NCBI RefSeq assembly: GCF_002128405.1
Contig: NZ_NETJ01000002.1
Coordinates: forward strand, 62,001 to 126,000
Reading direction: 5' to 3'
Source of the DNA: Gottfriedia solisilvae
GTDB lineage: Bacteria; Bacillota; Bacilli; Bacillales; Bacillaceae_G
DNA length: 64,000 nt
Numbering within the stretch: position 1 is the first letter of the stretch; each line of letters opens with the position of its first letter. Made by a program: the position numbers and the translations under genes. Positions 1 to 8,390 of this stretch are shown piece after piece. The notes under the pieces are model-generated. The model had not been told where the DNA came from. It saw only the letters and a list, made by a program, of their open reading frames with translations, and did not search any database.

Positions 1-69
1 AACAAGGTTTACAATAATGATTCTGATTTAGAAAAATATGTTGAAGTAATAATAAAAACCAACGCTTAA
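1..69 (+). CDS. C-terminal tail of an unidentified protein (cut by window start)
   Basis: Frame 1 is open from base 1 for 22 codons and closes with TAA at 67-69; the last residues read KTNA. The stop lies inside the left arm of the hairpin that follows, a usual arrangement for a gene ending in its own terminator. Nothing can be said of its function, and 22 codons open by chance is possible. Confidence 0.35.
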   Translation, partial: NKVYNNDSDLEKYVEVIIKTNA

Positions 70-98
70 GAGTAATGATTCTCTATGCGTTGGTTTTT
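55..98. terminator. Bidirectional intrinsic terminator
   Basis: AAAACCAACGC pairs with GCGTTGGTTTTT around an AT-rich loop. Runs of A on one side and T on the other let it serve both the gene ending at 69 and the minus-strand gene ending at 117. Confidence 0.75.
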
Positions 99-116
99 AA
101 GTTTTCACTTCATTTA

Positions 117-410
117 TTAGCTTTTGAATGATAATCCGCCTTCCAATAAGGCAGTTCTAAGTTTAGGTAAGGAAGCTGGGCCCATCCCGTGAAATTTCAA
201 AATTTCTTTTTCGCTATAAGTTGATAGTTTCTCCAAAGAAGTAATACCATTGTTTTCTAAAGCACGTCTAGCAGGTGCTGATAGTAGTGATAGAAATCCG
301 TTTTCAGGTTTTTGTTCCTGTTCACAAGTCGGACAGGTAGGGCAGTCAGAACTTTTATAATATTTGTGCCCTTTGTTGCAAACCCTTAAATTCTTTTCAG
401 AAGTTGCCAT
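117..410 (-). CDS. Small zinc-ribbon / RNA polymerase alpha-CTD-like protein
   Basis: A 97-residue protein. Residues 1-30 hold C11, C23, C26 and C29, spaced as a zinc ribbon (CPTCPTC). Residues about 43-88 form a helix-hairpin-helix fold resembling the C-terminal domain of the RNA polymerase alpha subunit (APARRALENNGI, then the HGMGPASLPKL turn). Alpha-CTD folds bind DNA UP elements and activators, so this free-standing version could bind DNA or polymerase; that role is inferred. Similar small proteins are common in Bacilli. It is transcribed alone, with AGGAG upstream of its ATG and the terminator at 55-98 downstream. Confidence 0.7.
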   Translation of the reverse strand: MATSEKNLRVCNKGHKYYKSSDCPTCPTCEQEQKPENGFLSLLSAPARRALENNGITSLEKLSTYSEKEILKFHGMGPASLPKLRTALLEGGLSFKS

Positions 411-646
411 TTTTAAGATCTCCTTAATCCACGTTACTTGTTAATAAAGTACAAATCTACCATGCAATCTAACAAGTTTATTTTAACACAAACAGTATAA
501 TAACCATTAATTTTCATTCGTTTGGTATACATAAAAATAGCCTTTTTTTCCTTCCATTTTCCTTCTTTTCCTCTATTTCCCTACTCAAAGTATGAATAAA
601 TTATGTTATAGTAAGTTAGACATTGAGAAGGGAAGGTGTAGATCAC

Positions 647-880
647 GTGAACTTAAAAAAACTACAAGCAAAAGTAAATGATTTTAAAACATTCGGTGCA
701 ATTACGACAGCATTGGCAACTTTTTTCTATATCGGGACTCTACTACCAAAGGACGGTTTATCCCAATCTAAAATTATCGTAATAGAATGTATTGTGTTCG
801 GAATGCTTATTTTATCTCTAATCTTTTTCCTAACATCTAATCATTTTTATCGTAAACTGAAAAATGAGGAACAAGCATAA
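647..880 (+). CDS. YrhC-like small membrane protein
   Basis: A 77-residue protein with two hydrophobic segments (about residues 14-34 and 44-64), the first containing FFYIGTLLP, and a charged C-terminus. The length and the first segment resemble the YrhC family of Bacillaceae, whose function is not established. I place the start at GTG 647 because GGAAGG sits 10 bases upstream; the TTG at 623 in the same frame has no such site. It ends in a terminator shared with the converging sigK gene. Confidence 0.55.
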   Translation: MNLKKLQAKVNDFKTFGAITTALATFFYIGTLLPKDGLSQSKIIVIECIVFGMLILSLIFFLTSNHFYRKLKNEEQA

Positions 881-912
881 AAAACCACTGTTTTCACAGT
901 GGTTATTTTTTA
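880..912. terminator. Bidirectional terminator between yrhC-like gene and sigK
   Basis: AAAACCACTG pairs with CAGTGGTT around TTTTCA and is followed by TATTTTTT. It overlaps the last codons of sigK on the opposite strand. Confidence 0.75.
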
Positions 913-1622
913 TCCTTTTTCTTATCCTTCTCTGCTCTTAAAAATTCATGATACATTTTCATTAATGCACGTTTTTCAATTCTTGAAACATAACTCCTAG
1001 AAATACCCAATTTTTTGGCAATTTCACGTTGCGTTAACTCTTTATCCATATCGATACCAAATCTTTGTATAATGACATCTTTTTCGCGTTCATCTAAAAT
1101 TTTGATATATTGTTTTATTTTTTCTAACTCCATGTTTAATTGAATTTGATCAACAACATCTTCTGTTTCTGTTTTTAGTATGTCGAGTAAAGATATTTCA
1201 TTTCCCTCTTTATCTTGGCCAATAGGGTCATGTAATGAGACATCTTTTTTCGTTTTCTTTAAAGCTCTTAAATGCATAAGTATTTCGTTTTCAATACATC
1301 GAGCAGCATAGGTTGCTAATTTGGTTCCTTTACCTTGAACGAAGCTCTCAATTGCTTTAATAAGGCCGATGGTTCCAATTGAAATCAAATCCTCGGCATC
1401 TTCACCTGTATTTTCAAATTTCTTCACAATATGCGCCACGAGTCTTAAATTATGTTCTATTAATAAATTCCTTGCTTCACCATCACCCTCAGCCATTCGA
1501 TTTAAGTAGAGTGTTTCTTCAGCTTGTGAGAGTGGCTGTGGAAATGCATTGTTTTTTACATACGAAACAAACACAAACACTTCTTTTAAGAAAAGACTTA
1601 AGGCGGTAAATAAACCAGGCAT
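903..1622 (-). CDS. sigK: RNA polymerase sporulation sigma factor K (mother cell, late)
   Basis: Sigma-70 family protein of 239 residues. Region 2 is visible ([12 protein letters not shown], then [18 protein letters not shown]), and a region 4 helix-turn-helix lies near the C-terminus ([25 protein letters not shown]). The hydrophobic N-terminus ([18 protein letters not shown]) matches the pro-sequence that SpoIVFB removes to release active SigK. The reading frame is continuous, so no skin-type prophage interrupts it here as one does in B. subtilis. SigK directs coat and maturation genes in the mother cell. A short AAGGAGTGAT site precedes the ATG. Confidence 0.95.
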   Translation of the reverse strand: MPGLFTALSLFLKEVFVFVSYVKNNAFPQPLSQAEETLYLNRMAEGDGEARNLLIEHNLRLVAHIVKKFENTGEDAEDLISIGTIGLIKAIESFVQGKGTKLATYAARCIENEILMHLRALKKTKKDVSLHDPIGQDKEGNEISLLDILKTETEDVVDQIQLNMELEKIKQYIKILDEREKDVIIQRFGIDMDKELTQREIAKKLGISRSYVSRIEKRALMKMYHEFLRAEKDKKKDKK

Positions 1623-1809
1623 ATAATCACTCCTAAGGAAGGTTAGGTAAGTTGTTATTTATATATCTATGAGTTGAAAGTGGTCTGTGTGTCTGTACCA
1701 TATAAAAAATGTGAGAATTGTAAAAAAAATGTTGAAAAGAGTAAGCGCTACCATTTCAATGGACATGTATCTTTTTAAAAAATATCACATATCTTAAAAA
1801 AAATATGCA

Positions 1810-1839
1810 TTGACAGTCCATTTAACAGTGCTATATAAT
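1810..1839 (+). promoter_or_regulatory. SigA-type promoter of the aroA-tyrA leader
   Basis: Perfect TTGACA (1810-1815) and perfect TATAAT (1834-1839) boxes stand 18 bp apart, about 50 bp before the T-box leader begins. Transcription would start near 1846. Confidence 0.8.
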
Positions 1840-1885
1840 CCTCATTAATACCTTTTATGAAGAATTTTTTGACAATTTAATACGT

Positions 1886-2140
1886 TGTGATGAAGAGAGC
1901 ACAGTAAGCATAACTTCACTGTTTTAGAGAGCTGACGGTCGCTGGAAGTCAGTACATAAGCTATGCTGAATTACATTCTTGGAGCAATTTCTATCTCTTA
2001 TTAATATGAGAGTAGAAACGGTCGATGATCGATCGTTAACAAAACGAAGGTGGTGAACGTTTTTGTTCACAACTAGGGTGGTACCGCGAACTTTATTAAT
2101 TCGTCCCTACTGTTTATTCAGTAGGGATTTTTTATTTTCA
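1886..2140 (+). promoter_or_regulatory. T-box leader, probable tyrosine specifier (UAC)
   Basis: The conserved T-box core AGGGTGGTACCGCG is at 2075-2088, followed by a terminator (GTCCCTACTG pairing with CAGTAGGGA, then T6) at 2103-2138. Stem I shows the AGTA bulge (near 1903), the AGAGAG and GGTCGCTGGAAG elements of its distal arm, and GCATA pairing with TATGC (1963-1967). The specifier loop then reads TGAATTACA, giving TAC (tyrosine) at 1972-1974 before an A and the closing stem. Uncharged tRNA-Tyr would pair with it and favour antitermination. This suits the downstream aroA and tyrA genes. Confidence 0.9.
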
Positions 2141-2223
2141 TTTTTTACATACTTACTTCAATTTTTATGAAGTTGTATTGGCAATATAAAAACTAATAAT
2201 GAAAAATTTAGGAGGAAAAAGAA

Positions 2224-3306
2224 ATGAGTACAAACAATGAATTGGTTCAATTACGTGACAAGGTAGATGAAATTAATTTAAAAATTGTTGAGCTTTTAAA
2301 TGAGCGAGGTACAGTCGTACAGGAAATTGGTAAACAAAAAATTAAGCATGGTATTAAGCGTTTTGATCCGGTTCGTGAACGTGAAGTACTAGATATGATT
2401 GCGAATGTAAACGATGGACCATTCGAAACTTCTACACTACAACATATTTTCAAAACAATTTTCCAAGCAAGTCTTGAATTACAAGAAGATGATCACAGAA
2501 AAGCTCTTTTAGTATCAAGAAAGAAAAAACCTGAAAATACGATTGTAAGAGTGAAAAACGATTTAATTGGTGATGGCTCACAATCATTTATTATGGGACC
2601 ATGTGCTGTTGAAAGTTATGAGCAGGTACGTGCGGTTGGGCAAGCAATGAAGCAACAAGGTCTAACTATGATGCGTGGTGGAGCATTTAAACCAAGAACG
2701 TCTCCATATGACTTCCAAGGATTAGGATACGAAGGTTTACAAATTTTAAGAGATGTTGCAGATGAGTTCGATCTTTCAGTCATTAGTGAAATTTTAAATC
2801 CAAACGATGTGGAACGAGCTTTAGAATACGTTGACGTGATCCAAATTGGTGCGCGTAATATGCAAAACTTTGATTTACTACGTACAGTAGGTCAAGTAAA
2901 TAAACCAGTATTATTAAAACGTGGTTTATCTGCTACAATTGAAGAATTTATTAATGCAGCAGAATACATTATTTCTCAAGGAAATGATCAAATCATTCTT
3001 TGTGAACGAGGAATTAGAACTTACGAGAGAGCAACTCGTAATACATTAGACATCTCAGCAGTACCAATTTTAAAGAAAGAAACACATTTACCTGTTGTCG
3101 TTGATGTTACTCACTCAACTGGTCGAAAAGATTTATTATTACCAGCAGCAAAAGCAGCTTTAGCAATTGGTGCAGATGCAGTAATGGCGGAAGTACATCC
3201 TGATCCAGCGGTAGCATTATCAGATTCAGCTCAACAAATGAATATTCCTCAATTTGAAGAATTCATGCATGAGCTAAAAGATTTCCGTGCAAAACTTCAG
3301 TCATAA
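2224..3306 (+). CDS. aroA: 3-deoxy-7-phosphoheptulonate synthase / chorismate mutase
   Basis: Bifunctional enzyme of 360 residues that opens the shikimate pathway: DAHP from phosphoenolpyruvate and erythrose 4-phosphate. An N-terminal AroQ-type chorismate mutase domain (about 1-85, with [20 protein letters not shown]) acts as the feedback-sensing and mutase module. The type I-beta DAHP synthase barrel follows (about 105-355), with [20 protein letters not shown] and the late [12 protein letters not shown] and [11 protein letters not shown] motifs. AGGAGG lies 9 bases before the ATG. It shares the tyrosine T-box with tyrA, so precursor supply responds to tyrosyl-tRNA charging. Confidence 0.97.
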   Translation: MSTNNELVQLRDKVDEINLKIVELLNERGTVVQEIGKQKIKHGIKRFDPVREREVLDMIANVNDGPFETSTLQHIFKTIFQASLELQEDDHRKALLVSRKKKPENTIVRVKNDLIGDGSQSFIMGPCAVESYEQVRAVGQAMKQQGLTMMRGGAFKPRTSPYDFQGLGYEGLQILRDVADEFDLSVISEILNPNDVERALEYVDVIQIGARNMQNFDLLRTVGQVNKPVLLKRGLSATIEEFINAAEYIISQGNDQIILCERGIRTYERATRNTLDISAVPILKKETHLPVVVDVTHSTGRKDLLLPAAKAALAIGADAVMAEVHPDPAVALSDSAQQMNIPQFEEFMHELKDFRAKLQS

Positions 3307-3331
3307 GCTTCAACATTCTATTTAAGGAAAG

Positions 3332-4447
3332 ATGGGCGGTGAGGGCGTGAAAAAGAATGTCCTCTTAATTGGCACAGGTCTAATTGGCGGTTCAATCTCA
3401 CTCGCAATCAAAAAAGTTCATGATGTAAATATCATCGGTTTTGATGTGAATGAATCGCAGTTAGAAATAGGTAAGAGAATGAAAATATTAGATGCATCCT
3501 CGATCCAACTGAAAGAATGTGCCGAGGATGCACATCTTATCATCTTTTCATGTCCTGTTGAGGAATCAATCAAATATATTCATATTTTGAGTGAGTATCA
3601 ATTAAGAGAAGATGTCATAATTACGGATGTAGGTAGTACAAAAGGTGAGATCATGAGGCATTCGAAAATTCTTACTGATAAAGGATATTGCTTTATCGGT
3701 GGACATCCAATGGCTGGTTCTCATAAAACTGGAATTGAAAGTGCAAAGGTTCATTTATTTGAAAATGCATACTATATTTTATCACCTAATGAACATACTA
3801 CTAAGGATCAAATTGATGGGCTTAAAAATTGGTTAAAGGGGACAGGGTCTCATTTTGTTGTCATAGATGAAAAAACACATGATAACATAACTGGGGTTGT
3901 CAGTCATTTCCCTCATTTAATTGCTGCTAGCTTAGTAAAGCAAGTCCAACAATATTCTAAAATTGAACCATTAGCAACTTCTCTTGCTGCTGGAGGGTTT
4001 AGAGATATTACGAGGATTGCATCAAGTAGTCCGAAAATGTGGACTGATATTGTGATTCAAAATAAAGATACGCTTCTCTCTCTCATCTCAAGTTGGATAG
4101 AAGATATGAAAGAAATGTATCATTTAGTTGAGCAACAAGAACATGAAGAAATCTACAATTATTTTAAAGAATCAAAGGATTTTCGTGATAACATGCCAGC
4201 AAAAGCAAATGGAGCAATTCCAAGCTATTTTGACTTATATGTTGATGTGATGGACCGTGTTGGAGAGTTATCTAATATCACGACAATTTTATCAATTCAC
4301 CAAGTCAGTATCACGAATTTAAGAATTATTGAATCAAGAGAAGGCTTACCAGGCGTACTAAGAGTTAGTCTTCAAACTGAAAAAGATCGAGACAAAGCAA
4401 AAAACTTTTTGAATGTTAACGGTTATGAAACATATATTGTTAATTAA
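3332..4447 (+). CDS. tyrA: Prephenate dehydrogenase with ACT domain
   Basis: NAD-dependent oxidative decarboxylation of prephenate to 4-hydroxyphenylpyruvate, the tyrosine branch. A Rossmann motif GTGLIGGS is near the N-terminus, GGHPMAGSHKTG lies in the catalytic centre, and a C-terminal ACT domain (about 295-371, VDVMDRVGELSNITTILS) probably binds tyrosine. It begins 25 bp after aroA in the same transcript. The start is uncertain: ATG 3332 has AAGGA close upstream, while GTG 3347 would give the shorter VKKNVLLIGTG start seen in relatives. Confidence 0.95.
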   Translation: MGGEGVKKNVLLIGTGLIGGSISLAIKKVHDVNIIGFDVNESQLEIGKRMKILDASSIQLKECAEDAHLIIFSCPVEESIKYIHILSEYQLREDVIITDVGSTKGEIMRHSKILTDKGYCFIGGHPMAGSHKTGIESAKVHLFENAYYILSPNEHTTKDQIDGLKNWLKGTGSHFVVIDEKTHDNITGVVSHFPHLIAASLVKQVQQYSKIEPLATSLAAGGFRDITRIASSSPKMWTDIVIQNKDTLLSLISSWIEDMKEMYHLVEQQEHEEIYNYFKESKDFRDNMPAKANGAIPSYFDLYVDVMDRVGELSNITTILSIHQVSITNLRIIESREGLPGVLRVSLQTEKDRDKAKNFLNVNGYETYIVN

Positions 4448-4448
4448 A

Positions 4449-4486
4449 TGAAAGCACTTCATCAAGATTGGTGAAGTGCTTCTTTA
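4449..4486 (+). terminator. Terminator of the aroA-tyrA operon
   Basis: AAGCACTTCA pairs with TGAAGTGCTT around TCAAGATTGG, followed by CTTT. Confidence 0.75.
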
Positions 4487-4590
4487 TAGAGATAAAAATG
4501 AATAGTCAGTCTATTTTGTGTACCAATTTTCTGAAATTTATATTATAATTTAGTTGTTAGTCAAAAAAACGTTTAATGGAGGGAATTTTT

Positions 4591-5823
4591 ATGTCTCAGT
4601 TTGAACAATTACTAGAAAAATATGCTGAACTTGCTGTAAAGAGTGGAGTAAATATCGTACCAGGACAAACATTACATATAAACGCACCAATTATTGCTGC
4701 TGAATACGTTCGTAAGGTAGTAAAGTATGCTTATGAAGCAGGGGCTAAGCTTGTAAACATTGATTGGAATGACGACGTAGTAACACGTACGAAATATGAA
4801 TTAGCTCCAGATGAAGTATTTGGAGAGTTTCCAGCTTGGAAAGTAACAGCTATGGAAGAATTAGCTGAAAATGGTGGTGCAGTTCTTTCAGTCATCTCAC
4901 CAAATCCAGAGCTATTAAAAGGAATCGATCCTAAACGTATTGCAACATTCAACAAAACTGCAAATACTGCATTACATAAATACCGTGAATATATGATGGC
5001 CGATCGTATTCGTTGGTCAATCGTTGCTATCCCATGTAAAGAATGGGCAGAAAAAGTGTATCCAAATGAAAACATTGATAAAGCAATGGAATTACTTTGG
5101 GATTCTGTATTCAAAATTTGCCGCGTAGACAATGAAAACCCAGTTCAAGCTTGGGAAAAACACAATGATTTCTTACAAGAAAAAGTTGTTCAATTAAATG
5201 ACAAGCGTTATAAAACATTACATTATACTGCACCAGGTACTGATTTAAAACTAGACCTAGTTGATGATCATGTATGGAAAGGTGGAGGAGCTAACAGTGA
5301 AGACGGAAAATGGTTCAACCCAAACATTCCAACTGAAGAAGTTTTCTCTATGCCACATAGCCACGGTGTAAATGGTACTGTAACAAGCACGCTTCCTTTA
5401 AACTATGGTGGAAATTTAATCGAAAACTTCTCACTTACATTTAAAGATGGTAGTGTAGTTGATTTCACAGCTGAAAAAGGCTACGATACATTACAACATT
5501 TATTAGATACTGATGAGGGAGCTCGCCGTTTAGGTGAAGTAGCTTTAGTTCCCCATGATTCTCCTATTTCTAATACGGGATTAATTTTCTATAACACGTT
5601 ATATGATGAGAATGCATCTTGTCACTTAGCGCTTGGTAAAGCTTACCCGAACAATATGAAAGATGGCGAAAAATTAGCTCCAGAAGAGCAAGCAAAAAGA
5701 GGAATTAACCAAAGTTTAACTCATGTTGACTTCATGATTGGATCAGCTGAACTAAACATTGATGGTATTAAAGAAGATGGCACTGTAGAACCAATTATGC
5801 GTAATGGTAACTGGGCATTCTAA
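4591..5823 (+). CDS. ampS: M29 family metal-dependent aminopeptidase
   Basis: A 410-residue cytoplasmic aminopeptidase of the AmpS/PepS/T type, which trims N-terminal residues from peptides using a two-metal centre. The family signatures GGGANSEDGKWFNPNIPTEEVF (about 228-249) and the C-terminal HVDFMIGS run are visible, as are the conserved EDG and HLALG elements. I place the start at ATG 4591 because the GGAGGG site lies at 4578-4583; an in-frame ATG at 4576 overlaps that site. It is monocistronic, with its own terminator. Confidence 0.92.
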   Translation: MSQFEQLLEKYAELAVKSGVNIVPGQTLHINAPIIAAEYVRKVVKYAYEAGAKLVNIDWNDDVVTRTKYELAPDEVFGEFPAWKVTAMEELAENGGAVLSVISPNPELLKGIDPKRIATFNKTANTALHKYREYMMADRIRWSIVAIPCKEWAEKVYPNENIDKAMELLWDSVFKICRVDNENPVQAWEKHNDFLQEKVVQLNDKRYKTLHYTAPGTDLKLDLVDDHVWKGGGANSEDGKWFNPNIPTEEVFSMPHSHGVNGTVTSTLPLNYGGNLIENFSLTFKDGSVVDFTAEKGYDTLQHLLDTDEGARRLGEVALVPHDSPISNTGLIFYNTLYDENASCHLALGKAYPNNMKDGEKLAPEEQAKRGINQSLTHVDFMIGSAELNIDGIKEDGTVEPIMRNGNWAF

Positions 5824-5839
5824 TTTCAAAAAAGAAAAG

Positions 5840-5872
5840 ACATCACTTAATTTATTAAGTGGTGTTTTTTTA
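5840..5872 (+). terminator. Terminator after the M29 aminopeptidase gene
   Basis: CATCACTTAA pairs with TTAAGTGGTG around TTTA and is followed by seven T. Confidence 0.85.
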
Positions 5873-5983
5873 TTATAAAATGACATGAAGTTTAAAATAT
5901 AAAAGATGGGAAAAAGTATAATTGGTATATAATGGAAGTGTTGTTGTATTGTTGATAACAGTCAAATAATTGGAGGTTATTGC

Positions 5984-6433
5984 ATGGATCTTACGTATGA
6001 AATTTATATTAATTCAAAACCTGAGGACATTTGGAATATTTTTATTTCTCCTGAAGGTACAAAAGCTATTTTTTTCGGTTGTGTATTGAAATCAACATTT
6101 GAAGTAGGCGCACCTTATGAATATATTGGACCTGGAGCGGATGGAGATGAAACAGTTCATGTATATGGTGAAATACTAGCTTATGAACCATATAAAATGA
6201 TGAGTTATACAGAGCATGCAGGACCATCATATCGAGAAAACCATGCAGAACTTGAGACTAGAATTACTTTATACCTTGAAGAGGTAGGAAATTGCACGAA
6301 ACTTAAACTAGTTAATGACAAGTGGCCAGAAAATCATCCATCATATGAAAATACGAAATCAAGTTGGCCGATGATCTTAAGTAATGTAAAAACATTTGCA
6401 GAAACAGGAAAAACATTGGATTTTGGCTGGTAG
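5984..6433 (+). CDS. SRPBCC (AHSA1/START-like) domain protein
   Basis: A 149-residue single-domain protein of the SRPBCC fold. The opening DLTYEIYINSKPEDIWNIFISPEGTKAIFFG is typical of the Aha1/activator-of-Hsp90 homology subgroup, which forms a helix-grip pocket for hydrophobic ligands. No ligand can be assigned from sequence. A GGAGG site precedes ATG 5984, and the gene stands alone between two terminators. Confidence 0.8.
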   Translation: MDLTYEIYINSKPEDIWNIFISPEGTKAIFFGCVLKSTFEVGAPYEYIGPGADGDETVHVYGEILAYEPYKMMSYTEHAGPSYRENHAELETRITLYLEEVGNCTKLKLVNDKWPENHPSYENTKSSWPMILSNVKTFAETGKTLDFGW

Positions 6434-6474
6434 GTAAAACCCTTTAAGACCATTTAAATGGGTGAACACAAGAA

Positions 6475-6513
6475 AAAAGACCTCTAACTAAATATTAGTA
6501 GAGGTCTTTTTTT
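6475..6513. terminator. Bidirectional terminator
   Basis: AAAGACCTCTA and TAGAGGTCTTTTTTT form a long stem with A and T tracts, placed between the SRPBCC gene and the converging crcB pair. Confidence 0.85.
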
Positions 6514-6519
6514 GTATTT

Positions 6520-6876
6520 TCATGTAAATATGTTTAAACCAAGATATGCACTTAAAATACATAATATAGTAGAAAGTAAAACATAAAAAATGGCTATTTT
6601 GTATTTTTTGGACATAAATAATTGAATTGCCTCAAAACTAAAAGTAGAAAAGGTTGTGAAAGCACCTAAAAATCCCACCCCCAAAAAGAGCCAAATGTCT
6701 GTGGAAATTATTCGATCCCTATAGAAATGATTTGTTATTCCGAGTAACATCGATCCAATGATATTGATGAGAAAAGTACCATATGGAAATGAAATTTTGT
6801 TATATTTTGATATAAAGTTTCCAAGAGCATATCTAGAAACTGCACCTAAACCACCAAATAAACCAATTATGATCAT
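6520..6876 (-). CDS. crcB: Fluoride-selective channel CrcB (Fluc), second gene of pair
   Basis: A 118-residue integral membrane protein with four predicted helices. Fluc/CrcB motifs are clear: GGLGAVSRYALGN near the N-terminus, GTFLINIIGS, and the central GFLGAFTTFSTFSFE that lines the pore with Phe and Thr. The family exports fluoride passively as a dual-topology or heteromeric dimer. It overlaps the upstream crcB by four bases, so the two are translationally coupled and probably form a heterodimer, as known for Bacillus pairs. Confidence 0.93.
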   Translation of the reverse strand: MIIIGLFGGLGAVSRYALGNFISKYNKISFPYGTFLINIIGSMLLGITNHFYRDRIISTDIWLFLGVGFLGAFTTFSTFSFEAIQLFMSKKYKIAIFYVLLSTILCILSAYLGLNIFT

Positions 6877-7268
6877 GAAGTAGATGCACCTTCCTTCTTA
6901 TGAAATTGATCTGTTAGTTTGTATCCAGAATATGATAAGAAAATCCCAACAAACATACTAAAGAATATATAAAGGAAGCTTACAAAAAATTGTTTTTCAT
7001 TCATTAGAAGTACATTTTCAAGTGAAAATGTAGAGAAAGTTGTAAATGCTCCTGTAAAACCTGTACCAATTAATAAACTATATTCAGGTTTCAAACGGAT
7101 TTTTGCGAAGGGTAAAAATGCACCTAAAAAGAAGCTACCAATGCAATTAATAAAAAATGTTTGAAGAGGAAATCCACTTGATAAAGGTTGAATCATATTT
7201 CCAACAAGATTTCGAGAAATTGACCCCAAAAAACCACCTATAAAAACAAATAAATAATACATAAACAA
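6873..7268 (-). CDS. crcB: Fluoride-selective channel CrcB (Fluc), first gene of pair
   Basis: A 131-residue four-helix membrane protein with GGFLGSISRNLVGN, TFFINCIGSFFLG and GFTGAFTTFSTFS, the pore signature shared with its partner. The charged C-terminal tail (FHKKEGAST) differs from the partner, as expected for opposite membrane orientation. GAGGTGAAGG precedes the ATG. No fluoride riboswitch is visible in the 60 bp between this gene and the terminator of the upstream gene. Confidence 0.93.
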   Translation of the reverse strand: MFMYYLFVFIGGFLGSISRNLVGNMIQPLSSGFPLQTFFINCIGSFFLGAFLPFAKIRLKPEYSLLIGTGFTGAFTTFSTFSLENVLLMNEKQFFVSFLYIFFSMFVGIFLSYSGYKLTDQFHKKEGASTS

Positions 7269-7294
7269 ACCTTCACCTCTTTAAAATATCAATA

Positions 7295-7320
7295 GAAAAA
7301 CGCTCCAGTTCGGAGCGTTA
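7295..7320 (-). terminator. Terminator of the CPBP protease gene
   Basis: On the minus strand AACGCTCC and GGAGCGTT pair around a short loop and are followed by TTTTTC. It separates the CPBP gene from the crcB pair. Confidence 0.8.
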
Positions 7321-7327
7321 AGCAAAT

Positions 7328-8089
7328 TTACTTTAGTAAATAAAAAGCCAAAATTGAAACAAAGTTGTTTAAAAAATGAGCTAATATAGAAACTTCTATA
7401 CGTTTCGTAAAGATATAAAGTATACCAAAAATTAGTCCTGCTAATGAATATTGAATTAAGGCATAAAATGAAAAACCTGCAATCATATGCAATAATCCAA
7501 AACCGAATGAACTAACAATTAATCCAACATATGGAAGGTTTTTAAAAATGGAACCGATAATTAATTTTCTTGTGATCCACTCTTCTTTAATAGGAGCTAA
7601 AATGATGGCCGAAATCATCATTAATACAGGATTTGAAGAAAGTAAGTCTTCTACTGCTTTTTGATTATCAGGTGTAGCAATTGAAACGCCGAAACTTTTA
7701 AAGATAAAATCTAACAATCCAGCAGTTACAATCAACGCTGCATAAGCACCTAATATTAACAAGATGTCGTAAACCGAAATTTTAATTCTTCTTAATGAAA
7801 GAATACCGTTCTTTTTTGTATAGTAGTAAAGCCACCATAGACTAAGGAAACCAAAAATAGTATCTAAATAAATAGAAGCATCCGTAAATAGTTTAAACAG
7901 TTCGTCATCTGATATATCCATCCCAGTTGCAGCAACTACAATTGCAGCTGCGATCGATCCAAGAAATAAAAGTACATTCAAACCGATAACAAATATTAAA
8001 ATATAATAAACAAGTGTCTTAATAGCTGTCTTTCGTTCATTAGGAATATTTTCAGGTATGAATGTATTGTAATGTAAGTCGTTATTCAT
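7328..8089 (-). CDS. CPBP family intramembrane glutamic protease (Abi/CAAX type)
   Basis: A membrane protein of 253 residues with about seven hydrophobic segments. The CPBP (Rce1-like) motifs are present: EEWITR (EExxxR) in PIKEEWITRKLIIG, FGFGLLHMIAG carrying the second-motif histidine, and HFLNNF near the C-terminus. Members process prenylated or membrane substrates or act in bacteriocin immunity; the substrate here is unknown. I choose ATG 8089 because GGGGG lies 5 bases upstream; the in-frame GTG at 8107 lacks a site. Confidence 0.85.
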   Translation of the reverse strand: MNNDLHYNTFIPENIPNERKTAIKTLVYYILIFVIGLNVLLFLGSIAAAIVVAATGMDISDDELFKLFTDASIYLDTIFGFLSLWWLYYYTKKNGILSLRRIKISVYDILLILGAYAALIVTAGLLDFIFKSFGVSIATPDNQKAVEDLLSSNPVLMMISAIILAPIKEEWITRKLIIGSIFKNLPYVGLIVSSFGFGLLHMIAGFSFYALIQYSLAGLIFGILYIFTKRIEVSILAHFLNNFVSILAFYLLK

Positions 8090-8339
8090 TCGTTTCCCCC
8101 AATACACAGTTTATCTATAAGAACAAATTTTAATAAGAATTCTAACAGAACTTCATACTACTATATATTATTTTATCTTAAAATTGATGTTGAAAGAACT
8201 AATTTTACACATGAAGATAAAATAAATCAAAAAATAGATAAGAGAATTCCTTGTTTGATAGATTTTATTTGATCTTTTCAAGCACAATTTTAGATTTACC
8301 ATTACTCAAATCCATAGCATACAAGCTTTTAGAAAAGAA

Positions 8340-8377
8340 GAAAAAAAGTGACTGATAGAATGGATCCTCAGTCACTT
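8340..8377 (-). terminator. Terminator of the small alarmone synthetase gene
   Basis: On the minus strand AAGTGACTGA and TCAGTCACTT pair and are followed by T7. Confidence 0.85.
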
Positions 8378-8390
8378 CCCAAAAGAACGA

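Noticed and set aside
1379-1609. 76-codon plus-strand ORF opposite sigK
   Set aside because: Antisense shadow of sigK without a ribosome site or recognisable domain.
903-1622. Possible skin-type prophage interruption of sigK
   Set aside because: The frame is continuous over the full 239 residues.
1869-1897. TTGACA at 1869 as a promoter for aroA
   Set aside because: No -10 box follows at suitable distance, and it lies inside the leader driven by the perfect promoter at 1810-1839.
7269-7327. Fluoride riboswitch upstream of crcB
   Set aside because: The gap is filled by the CPBP gene terminator and a ribosome site; no crcB-motif sequence is seen.
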